A program made the position numbers and the translations under genes. This document shows, piece by piece, positions 1 to 6,357 of a stretch of DNA of 6,736 nt. Source of the DNA: Deltaproteobacteria bacterium UBA2385. GTDB lineage: Bacteria; Myxococcota_A; UBA796; UBA2385. The DNA is taken from assembly GCA_002343455.1 (NCBI GenBank), contig DDSR01000250.1, positions 1 to 6,736 on the forward strand, given 5' to 3'. Positions within the stretch are counted from its first letter, which is position 1, and each line of letters opens with the position of its first letter. The notes under the pieces are model-generated. The model made no database searches and was not told where the DNA came from. It saw only the letters and a program-made list of their open reading frames with translations.

Positions 1-1192
1 CCGGCGTGCAGCCCCGCGCGACGGAGCGCCCCTCGCTCCGGCCCCAGACCCACTCCCGGGCGTTGTCGCGCAGCCCCAGCAGACCGTGCTGCTCGTCCGA
101 GGCGCCGTCGCTGACCACGCCGAGGCCTCGGTTGTTGATCGAGGCGGCCTGCTCTCCCGCGACGCCCTGGGACTGTCCACCGTCCGCGAGCGCCTCCCAC
201 TCCTCCTCGGTCAACAGGCGAAAGCCCTCCCCCTTGGGGTCCCAGCGCACCTCGGCGCCCTGCTCGCAGCGGGCGTCGACCTTGTAGCTGGGACGGAAGC
301 CCTCGTGCCTGGAGAGGGCGTTGGCGAAGCGGATGGCGTCGCACCAGGTCATCGCCTCTGCGGGGTGGTCCCAGTGGCCGGAGACGCTGCCGAGGTCGAG
401 GCCCATGAGGGCCACCCACTGCTTCTGGTTGACCTCCGCCTGGGCGACATGCAGGCCGACGCGGGCAGAGCGACGGCCGGGCAGGGGATCTCCCAGGCGC
501 TGAAAGGGCATCGGCGCCTGCCGGCTGAGGGCGGTGTACCCCAGGCCGCCGGCCTCGCCGGTGAGCGCCTGCCCGCCGCCTCGCTTGGACGGTTCGGGCG
601 GAGTCCGGTTGGCGGGCGAGGGCTGGGGCTGGACGACAGCGTCGGGCTGCGGCGGCAGGATCTCGGCGACGGGCTCGGAGAGTGGCTCGATATCGACCTG
701 CCGCTCCTCCGGCAGCGCGGTCTCGGGGAGGGGGGCCGGATCCGGGATCTTCGCGGGAGGAGGAGCCTCCTCCTCGACCGGCTCGTCGGCGCCGAGGTCC
801 GGACCGAGGACCAGCCGGGCGGTGCGGACCGGTCCGGGCGAGATGGCCACCGTGGACAGTGGATCCAGCCGCGCCTGGCTCTGCGCGGCGAGCAGGCCCA
901 GGCCCAGGACGATCAACACAGAGGCCGAGAGGTTCAGGGCCAGCAGGCCCAGGCGCCCGCGCAGCCGGCGATCGCGCCGCCGCCGGGCCAGCTCCCACAC
1001 CTGCCGGATCTCGGCGAGGGCCTCGTCGAGCTCGGGAGCGCCCGGGGGCACTGCGGCCACGAGCGCCTCGGCGCGGGCCAGGGCGCGGCCGCCGATCCAA
1101 GGGCGAGAGGCCCCCCAGGCTTCGAGATCGAGCTGGGAGAGGAGGTCGTCGCGCATCACGTCCAAGGTGGCGGTCGCGGGCGGGCCGTTCAC
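1..1192 (-). CDS. Membrane-anchored FGE-sulfatase (SUMF1)-domain protein, 3' end cut by window edge
   Basis: 397 codons are visible and the frame runs off the left edge without a stop. Seen: a cytoplasmic-looking N-terminus of about 70 residues; an Arg-rich stretch (about 70-80) just before one hydrophobic segment (about 82-103), predicting N-in/C-out; a Pro/Glu-rich linker (about 130-205); then a C-terminal domain with family hallmarks of formylglycine-generating-enzyme-like proteins: EVNQKQW (253-259), HPAEAMTWCDAIRFAN (276-291), FRLLTEEEWEALA (324-336), and GLLGLRDNAREWVWG (370-384, equivalent to the usual GL..M.GNV.EW). The domain therefore probably sits in the periplasm. True FGEs oxidise a sulfatase cysteine, but most bacterial SUMF1 proteins have other or unknown roles, and the C-terminal active-site cysteine region lies mostly outside the window. 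Start: GTG at 1192 overlaps the amidoligase stop by 4 nt (GTGA); an ATG at 1156 is an alternative. The domain call is firm; the function is not. Confidence 0.85.
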   Translation of the reverse strand, partial: MNGPPATATLDVMRDDLLSQLDLEAWGASRPWIGGRALARAEALVAAVPPGAPELDEALAEIRQVWELARRRRDRRLRGRLGLLALNLSASVLIVLGLGLLAAQSQARLDPLSTVAISPGPVRTARLVLGPDLGADEPVEEEAPPPAKIPDPAPLPETALPEERQVDIEPLSEPVAEILPPQPDAVVQPQPSPANRTPPEPSKRGGGQALTGEAGGLGYTALSRQAPMPFQRLGDPLPGRRSARVGLHVAQAEVNQKQWVALMGLDLGSVSGHWDHPAEAMTWCDAIRFANALSRHEGFRPSYKVDARCEQGAEVRWDPKGEGFRLLTEEEWEALADGGQSQGVAGEQAASINNRGLGVVSDGASDEQHGLLGLRDNAREWVWGRSEGRSVARGCTP

Positions 1193-2175
1193 TCCAGCTC
1201 GGACCAGAGATCGTCGAAGCTGGCGACGACGGGACCGGCCTCGATCGACCCCGGCAGGAAACGAAGCTCCAAGGTCTGCTTTCCGGGCACGTCGAAGACG
1301 ATGTTGCGCAGGTTGACGTCGTGGTACTTGCTCGGCCCCAGCTCGCGCAGGCGGGCGCGGGCCAGGGGCCAGGGCAGCGCGGCGAAGCCCGGCTGGCGGA
1401 CCAGGGCCAGCAGCTCGGGGGGCCAGGGGCCGCGGCGGCGGTTGGCGGGGTTGCTGCCGACCCGCTCGGTCCAGGCCGGCAGGCGCTCGCTGACGAGCTC
1501 CACGAGGCGCACGAAGGCGGCGGTCTCCCGCCAGGGGGCTGCGTCGAGGTGCAGGTGGACGGCGGCCTCGACCGGGACGGTGAAGCCGAGCGCCCGGGCA
1601 GGGCCGAGCAGGGCGTCGAGGGCGCGGTGGAGCTGGCGCGGCGTGAACGGTCCGAGCGGAGGCGTCACGAGCTCGCTGGGTCGCCAGCGCTCGCCGGGGA
1701 CCGGAGCCGCCAGGGCGAGGGGGGCCCCGTCCGGGTCCCGCACCCGCAGGACGCCGCCGTCCATCGGCTCGACCTCGGTGCCGAAGAGCGCGGCCAGCGG
1801 CGCGAGGGCCTCGTTGGGGCCGGCGTCGGCGCGTCCGTGGCGGCGGACGAGGTGAAGGATCCGACGGTCGTCGCTGAGCACCCGCCACCAGCCGGGCAGC
1901 GGCGGGGCCTTGCGGTCAAGGTCGGCCTGCAGGGTGAGGTCGTCGACGAGGCGGGCCACCTCGGCGCCGCGCGCGTCGCGCGCCAGGAAGCCGGGGGTGA
2001 GGGTCTCGAAGACGGGAACGCCGGGCACCAGGGCCGGCTCGGAGTCGGGGTGCAGGAAGGGCGTGACGCTGCCGCCGGGGCCGGCCAGGACGCGGGCCAG
2101 CTCGGCGCGGCTGCTGCCGACCGGGGCCAGCAGCTCGAGCTCGACGCCGACCCGGGGCAGCCGCCCTCCCCTCAC
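1189..2175 (-). CDS. Amidoligase family protein (COOH-NH2 ligase)
   Basis: A 328-residue protein with the ordered motifs of the putative amidoligase family, whose members belong to the glutamine synthetase/gamma-glutamylcysteine ligase superfamily and are thought to use ATP to join a carboxylate to an amine. Seen: N-terminal VGVELEL (9-15, acidic metal-binding strand E12/E14); WWRVLSDD (96-103, the usual W.v..D segment); SELVTPPLGP (167-176, equivalent of E.vSP.l); AVHLHLDA (205-212, with H207, H209, D211); SKYHDVNLRN (282-291) and TLELRFLPGS (301-310, with E303 and R305). All main motifs are present, so it is probably active. It has no signal peptide and should be cytoplasmic. It begins with GTG overlapping the upstream stop by 4 nt, and ends overlapping the SUMF1 gene by 4 nt, so it is translationally coupled to both. 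The substrate is unknown. Known family contexts include peptide tagging and cell-wall or metabolite amide synthesis, none of which is specifically indicated here. Confidence 0.85.
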   Translation of the reverse strand: MRGGRLPRVGVELELLAPVGSSRAELARVLAGPGGSVTPFLHPDSEPALVPGVPVFETLTPGFLARDARGAEVARLVDDLTLQADLDRKAPPLPGWWRVLSDDRRILHLVRRHGRADAGPNEALAPLAALFGTEVEPMDGGVLRVRDPDGAPLALAAPVPGERWRPSELVTPPLGPFTPRQLHRALDALLGPARALGFTVPVEAAVHLHLDAAPWRETAAFVRLVELVSERLPAWTERVGSNPANRRRGPWPPELLALVRQPGFAALPWPLARARLRELGPSKYHDVNLRNIVFDVPGKQTLELRFLPGSIEAGPVVASFDDLWSELE

Positions 2176-3050
2176 CTGCGCTTCGCCCGCCGAAGGACTC
2201 CGACCACGTCGCGGTCGGTACCGTCGAGGTACATGTCCAGCACCCGGGCCTTGGCCTGGTCGGTGTCGGTGCCCCAGAGCGTCGCCAGGGCCTGGGCGTC
2301 CTCCCAGGTGTAGGGCAGGTCGCCCCAGTCGCAGCGGGCCTCCACCCGCTCGCGGGCGTGGGTCCGGGCCTCTCCCAGGCTGGCTTCGAGCAGGTCGCGC
2401 CGATCGTTCAGCAGCTTGTGCCCCAGGATGGCCTTGGCCTGGCTGAGGGTGGAACCCCAGGCGTTGGCCAGCATCCGGGCGTGGCAGGCGTCGAGCTCCT
2501 CGGTGCGCAGGAAGGCCGAGATGGCCTGGTCGTCGGCGCTCTGTTCCGGAGCCGCCGGAGCCCCGCGGGCCGCCTCGACCAGCTGCCTCGCCTCGGCCAT
2601 CGAGCCCCAGGTCGCCTTGCTGGCCAGGGTAGCCTTGGCATCGTCCACCCCGGTCCCCCAGGCGCGGGCGAGCAGCTCGGCGTCGTCGTAGGCGAAGTCG
2701 GTCTCGGCGAAGGTGCAGCCTTCGATCTGGCCTTGACCGACCTTCTCGCGGGCAGCGGTCAACGCGGCCTCGACCCCGTCGGGGCGACCTGCGGCGATCA
2801 TCTGGGCCGCCTTGATCGGGGCCTGATCGAGCGCGACCTGCCAGTGCTGGGAGAGCAGGCGCGCATCGCAGTGGTTGTAGCCATGGCCGCTGAAGGCCGC
2901 GCTGCTGGGATCCTCCATCGGGGGGGGCTCATCGATGGCCCCGTCCGTGGGATCCACGACCGGGGGCGTCAAGGCCGGCTCGGAGTTGCCGCAGGCCAGG
3001 GCCAGGGCGCCGATCAGGCAGAGGGCGGTCAGGACCGAGGGGATTCGCAC
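2172..3050 (-). CDS. Lipoprotein with a duplicated 128-residue Cys/Trp module
   Basis: A 292-residue protein of no family I recognise. Seen: a lipoprotein signal peptide (residues 1-20, lipobox ALAC with C20), then an acidic Pro-rich spacer (21-55), then four related helical units. Units 1 and 3 start CDAR-L-L and CHAR-M-L (C61, C189); units 2 and 4 start at C112 and C240 and carry about 11 extra residues before a shared DA-x-x-L-A-x-x-WGT-x-x-D-x-AKA core (123-140 and 251-268). Offsetting the protein by 128 residues superposes C61/C189, W70/W198, C112/C240 and W131/W259 with no gap, so the mature part is a tandem duplication of a two-unit module. The four cysteines could form disulfides after export. 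GTG start (3050) lies inside the 3' end of the phospholipase-like gene (22-nt overlap) with no clear ribosome binding site, suggesting coupling. It ends overlapping the amidoligase start by 4 nt. Probably a periplasmic or outer-membrane anchored binding or scaffold protein; this role is inferred. Confidence 0.85.
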   Translation of the reverse strand: MRIPSVLTALCLIGALALACGNSEPALTPPVVDPTDGAIDEPPPMEDPSSAAFSGHGYNHCDARLLSQHWQVALDQAPIKAAQMIAAGRPDGVEAALTAAREKVGQGQIEGCTFAETDFAYDDAELLARAWGTGVDDAKATLASKATWGSMAEARQLVEAARGAPAAPEQSADDQAISAFLRTEELDACHARMLANAWGSTLSQAKAILGHKLLNDRRDLLEASLGEARTHARERVEARCDWGDLPYTWEDAQALATLWGTDTDQAKARVLDMYLDGTDRDVVGVLRRAKRR

Positions 3051-4297
3051 GCGCGCGTCCGGATGAGCAGGGGGAGGAGGAAGACCAATGAGAATCCAAA
3101 CGGAGCGCCGGAGGCGCAGCCGCAGCCAGTGGGCTCCTCGCCGCCGTCGACCGACCCGCTGTCGGTGCCGTCGGGCTCGGGCTCGGGCTCGGGCTCGGGG
3201 GGAGGCGCGGTGCTGACGGTGAGCTCGGTGCTGCCGCTGGTCTGCTGACCGTCCAGGGTGCGCAGCCCGGGCGTCACGACGACGGTGTAGGCCGCGTCCC
3301 GCTGCCAGCCCGCGGGCGAGGCGATGTGCATCACATGGCTGCCGTTGCCGTAGTACATCCAGGCGTCGGTGCTGAGCGGCTGGCCGGCCTCGTCCTGGAC
3401 CTGGACAGAGCTCTCGCTCAGCGTCTCGGTGTCGATGGCCTGGGAGAAGACCAGCGAGATGCGGCTCTCGACCCGGGCGGGGTCCGGATCGAGGCCGAAG
3501 CCGCTCTCGGGGAAGCTGGCCAGCAGCTCGGGCTGGAAGGCGAGATCGCCCTGCAGGCGGCGGTAGACGCTCTCCCAGTAGGCGGCGACCACCCGGCCCT
3601 CGCAGAAGGGCGTGCCGGGCAGGTCGGGCTCGTCGAGGTTGCTGGTCAGCCAGGGGAACCAGGCGGTCTCCGAGGCCAGCAGGTCCTCGTCCTCGCTGGC
3701 GTTGCCGACCCAGAGGATGGCGATGCGCAGCAGGGCCTGGCCCTGCTCCAGGGTGTCGACGTCGACGGTGTGACCGTACTCGGCGTACAGATCGACCAGC
3801 GTCTCGTAGGGCACCCAGTCCTCGGCGTACTCGACCTTGCCGACCAGGGCCATCATGGCGACATCGGTGCTCTGGTCGAAGCTGTGGGCCGAGAAGCTCT
3901 CGCTGGGGTCGTACTGCCGGCCTCGCTCGTAGTACAGGGCGTCGAAGACCTGGTCGGCCATGCCGTGGCTGGCCATGCCCATCAGGAAGGCGATGTGCTG
4001 GCGGCAGTCGTCGGGCCAGGGCTGCTCGCAGCGGGCGGCGATCCAGTCGCGGTAGCGGTTCTGGAAGGGCTCCCAGTGGGCGATCTCGGCATAGCCGTCG
4101 CCCAGGGGGTAGCCGCCGTCGGGGAACATGGTGCCGTTGGCCAGCATCGGCTCCAACGCCGGGTCGGTCAGCAGCTCGCGCAGCTCACCCTCGGGCAGGT
4201 GCTCCAGGGCGTGCTGGCTGATCCAGACGTGCGTGGACTGCCCGTTGGCCAGGGCCAGCGGGGAGAGCAGGGCGGCGGAGAGCACGAGGGGGAGCAC
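3029..4297 (-). CDS. Secreted zinc-dependent phospholipase C-like protein with Ig-like domain and MYXO-CTERM-like tail
   Basis: 422 residues. Seen: a signal peptide (1-17, cleavage after ALA); a domain resembling zinc-dependent phospholipase C/S1-P1 nuclease proteins, with THVWIS (22-27), MFPDGGY (57-63), AHWEPF (73-78) and FLMGMASHGMADQVF (104-118), giving candidate metal ligands H23, D60, H74, H111, D115 and D145; an Ig-like beta domain (about 273-363) of the SbsA/Big_5 kind; a (PE)n linker (about 365-375); then GCGC (391-394), a hydrophobic segment (about 399-412) and a short basic end. The last part matches the MYXO-CTERM sorting-tail layout, implying attachment at the outer membrane or cell surface. 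In true PLCs a histidine follows the ADQ.F motif; here it is D119, so catalysis is uncertain. The open frame extends about 298 codons upstream, but that part is a shadow of the preceding gene. GTG at 4297 is the nearest start, sharing one base with the upstream TAG, with GAGG 10 nt ahead. Confidence 0.8.
   Translation of the reverse strand: MLPLVLSAALLSPLALANGQSTHVWISQHALEHLPEGELRELLTDPALEPMLANGTMFPDGGYPLGDGYAEIAHWEPFQNRYRDWIAARCEQPWPDDCRQHIAFLMGMASHGMADQVFDALYYERGRQYDPSESFSAHSFDQSTDVAMMALVGKVEYAEDWVPYETLVDLYAEYGHTVDVDTLEQGQALLRIAILWVGNASEDEDLLASETAWFPWLTSNLDEPDLPGTPFCEGRVVAAYWESVYRRLQGDLAFQPELLASFPESGFGLDPDPARVESRISLVFSQAIDTETLSESSVQVQDEAGQPLSTDAWMYYGNGSHVMHIASPAGWQRDAAYTVVVTPGLRTLDGQQTSGSTELTVSTAPPPEPEPEPEPDGTDSGSVDGGEEPTGCGCASGAPFGFSLVFLLPLLIRTRACESPRS
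3173..3199. repeat. GGGCTC hexanucleotide tandem repeat (about 4.5 copies)
   Basis: Four perfect GGGCTC units plus GGG. On the coding (minus) strand this is GAGCCC and encodes the Pro-Glu dipeptide linker between the Ig-like domain and the C-terminal sorting tail of the phospholipase C-like protein. Unit length is a multiple of three, so copy-number change would alter linker length without shifting the frame. Confidence 0.9.
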
Positions 4298-5181
4298 TAT
4301 CCCCCGGCCTCGATCACACCCTCGACGTCGCCGTAGATCGCGAACTGTTCGGCCAACCAGTCGTCGATCATCGCCCCCTGGCCGGCCATGGACTTGTTGA
4401 TCTGCGTCAGGGCATAATCCCGGTCCAGACCGCCGTACTTTGCCTCGATCCAGGTGGTCATCATCCGGATGCTGCCGCCGGGGTTCCAGGTCGCCGGGAG
4501 GGTGACGGCCAGCAGGTACTGCGCGTTGACCGAGACCCCTTCCCAGCTGACCTCGGCTGGCCGGACCAGCCAGCTGCGGTGCACCAGGGCCCAGCCGTCG
4601 GGGGTCTCGACCCAGCGGTACTGGATCCAGTTGTTGCTGTGGACCTCGATGACGTTGAAGTAGTCGGCCTCGCTGTAGCTGGAGGCCTCCATGCGCAGGA
4701 TCTCCTGCTGCATGAAGGCGTCCTTGTCGTCGTACCAGGTCCGCTCGTAGACGTTGAAGTCGCCCTCCATCACCTCTTGCTGGTCGGCCCAGGTGGTGGC
4801 CAGGGCGATCGCGTCGGGGGGGTACTCCTGGCGGACGGCGATAGCGGCGCCCAGCAGGGCCGCGGTCGAGGGCCCCCGGCCGTCCAACCAGATGGGGGTC
4901 GGTGCGCCAGCGGCGTCCAGGGCCTCCACCGACTCGATGGTGTAGCCGGAGATGCCCAGGCCATCGACCACCTCCTGCTCCAGCAGGTCGACGGTGTAGC
5001 CCTCGGCCGTGGCCTCGATGTCCTCCTGCAGCCAGTCGTCCAGGTTCTGGAGGCCCAGGCGTAGGTACTCCTCTCGCTCGTCGCCCTCGCCGGCCTCGCG
5101 GAAGATGAAGTTGCAGAGCTCGGCGAGCTCGGTGGGGGCGGTCGGGGGGGCTTTGCAGGCGAGGAGGAGGGCGAACAGCAT
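4297..5181 (-). CDS. Lipoprotein of unrecognised family, possible START/SRPBCC-like C-terminal half
   Basis: 294 residues from ATG at 5181. Seen: a very short lipoprotein signal, MLFALLLAC (C9 as lipidation site), with no basic n-region. The N-terminal half (about 15-125) is acidic and mainly helical, while the C-terminal half (about 130-285) is rich in Trp/Tyr and alternates strands and helices: NNWIQYRW (183-190), WALVHRSWLVRP (197-208), QYLLAVTLPA (221-230), GGSIRMMTTWIEAKYGG (235-251), then a closing amphipathic helix (about 255-278). That order resembles START-type lipid-binding domains, but the match is by eye and weak. An in-frame ATG at 5226 would add 15 residues with charged residues before the hydrophobic core and would overlap nnrS; I prefer 5181 because it places the lipobox at the proper distance. 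It lies 28 bp after nnrS and its TAG shares one base with the GTG of the next gene. If START-like, it could bind lipid next to a phospholipase-like partner. Confidence 0.75.
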   Translation of the reverse strand: MLFALLLACKAPPTAPTELAELCNFIFREAGEGDEREEYLRLGLQNLDDWLQEDIEATAEGYTVDLLEQEVVDGLGISGYTIESVEALDAAGAPTPIWLDGRGPSTAALLGAAIAVRQEYPPDAIALATTWADQQEVMEGDFNVYERTWYDDKDAFMQQEILRMEASSYSEADYFNVIEVHSNNWIQYRWVETPDGWALVHRSWLVRPAEVSWEGVSVNAQYLLAVTLPATWNPGGSIRMMTTWIEAKYGGLDRDYALTQINKSMAGQGAMIDDWLAEQFAIYGDVEGVIEAGG

Positions 5182-5209
5182 GGGCCCACAATACTCCAGC
5201 GCGGGGCGA

Positions 5210-6340
5210 TCATCCCGCCTTTCCATCCGGCCGGGGCGCCAGCAGGATGGGCAGGTAGACGACCACGAAGGCGGCGAAGGCCAGGATCCACAGGCCGCCG
5301 GCCAGCATCCAGGGCAGCAACAGGCGATCGGGCAGCAGCAGCGGGCCGAGCACCCGGACCAGGGCGGCGAGGCCCAGGGCGCCGAAGGCCAGCGCGATCA
5401 CGGGGTGGGCGCGGATGGTGCGGCCGGTGTGGCCGAGGCCGACCCGGGCCATCATCCCCAGCGTCAGCATCCCGATGCCGCCGACCGTCATCGCGTGCAG
5501 GGGCAGGCTGGAGCCCAGGGGCCAGAGCGCCGAGAGGGCCTGCATCATGTAGCCGAGGCCGATGAAGGCGTGGCCGAGGTGAAGGACCCAGAGCATCGGC
5601 ACGCGCAGGGCCGGGACGAAGCCCCAGGTCGAGGCGCGGGCGAGGACGGCGACCCCGGCGACGGCGGCGGCGATGTCCATGGCGGTGGTGGCGCCCGGGA
5701 CGAGGGAGAGCAGGGCGACGGCGCCGGCGGCCGCGAGGGCGAGGGTGTCCATGCCGGGGCGGTTGCGGATCTCGGCGACGCCGGTGGTGTTGCGGGTGAA
5801 CATCGGGACGATGCGGCCGGCGACCAGCAGGATGATCCCCTGGATGACGTAGATGGCGAAGCGGTCGGCGCGGGGGGCGAGCGCGGGGTCGAGCCAGGAG
5901 GCGAGGTTGCAGGCCCACAGCAGCATCAGCAGGCCCGGGAAGGCGGCGTTGCGGAGGTTGCGCGTGGCCCAGAGCGGGCGGCCGATGGCCAGGGCAAGCA
6001 GCGGCAGGAAGGAGAGGTCCAGCAGGGGACCGAGCAGGCCGGTGTCGAAGAGCAGCGCGAGGCGGGCCGCCAGCCAGAGCCCGGCCAGGGTGCGCAGGGG
6101 CATGCCCACCAGGGTCTCGCGGCCGGTCCAGTTGCCGACGGCGGTCAGCAGGAAGCCGGCGATGACGGCGACCGTGAAGCCGTGGACCATCTCGTGGGCA
6201 TGCCAGCGCAGGCCCGAGAGGGCGCCATCCAGCTGGAGCGCCCCGCCCAGGCTCGCCAGCCAGAGCCCCATCGCGATCAGGGCCTGCACACCCGCCAGCA
6301 GGAAGAAGGGGCGGAAGCCCTTGGCGTCAATGGATTTCAT
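5210..6340 (-). CDS. nnrS: NnrS family polytopic membrane protein
   Basis: 376 residues, close to family length, with about 10-12 hydrophobic segments. Family hallmarks in order: GFRPFFLLAG (8-17); WHAHEMVHGF (46-55), rich in potential metal or heme ligands; GNWTGR (69-74); AGRIVPMFTRN (174-184); LHLGHAF (253-259); LHAMTVGGIGMLTLGMMARV (281-300) followed by GLGHTGR (301-307). NnrS proteins are heme- and copper-containing inner-membrane proteins, often in denitrification or nitric-oxide-response regulons, and linked to resistance to nitrosative stress; the exact activity is unsettled. ATG at 6340 is preceded by only a weak Shine-Dalgarno match. No clear FNR/NnrR-type TTGAT-N4-ATCAA box is visible in the 87-bp upstream gap, which is instead filled by a palindrome. 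The lipoprotein gene follows after 28 bp, so nnrS may head the operon, although its function has no obvious link to the envelope genes. Confidence 0.93.
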   Translation of the reverse strand: MKSIDAKGFRPFFLLAGVQALIAMGLWLASLGGALQLDGALSGLRWHAHEMVHGFTVAVIAGFLLTAVGNWTGRETLVGMPLRTLAGLWLAARLALLFDTGLLGPLLDLSFLPLLALAIGRPLWATRNLRNAAFPGLLMLLWACNLASWLDPALAPRADRFAIYVIQGIILLVAGRIVPMFTRNTTGVAEIRNRPGMDTLALAAAGAVALLSLVPGATTAMDIAAAVAGVAVLARASTWGFVPALRVPMLWVLHLGHAFIGLGYMMQALSALWPLGSSLPLHAMTVGGIGMLTLGMMARVGLGHTGRTIRAHPVIALAFGALGLAALVRVLGPLLLPDRLLLPWMLAGGLWILAFAAFVVVYLPILLAPRPDGKAG

Positions 6341-6357
6341 GGTCCACTATTAACCCC

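Noticed and set aside
86..1855. Long plus-strand open frame of 589 codons opposite the SUMF1 and amidoligase genes
   Set aside because: Its translation is low-complexity Gly/Arg/Ala/Ser-rich with no recognisable domain, and it is antisense to two genes with clear family motifs; long antisense frames are expected at this GC content.
682..2313. Plus-strand open frame of 543 codons
   Set aside because: Pro/Arg/Gly-rich shadow of the amidoligase and SUMF1 genes, overlapping another spurious frame; no domain seen.
4298..5191. N-terminal extension of the PLC-like protein by about 298 codons
   Set aside because: The extension is Arg/Gly/Pro-rich and lies fully within the lipoprotein gene in another frame; a signal peptide begins immediately at the GTG at 4297, fixing the true start there.
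4770..5918. Minus-strand open frame of 382 codons overlapping nnrS and the lipoprotein gene
   Set aside because: Arg/Pro-rich out-of-frame shadow of two well-supported genes.
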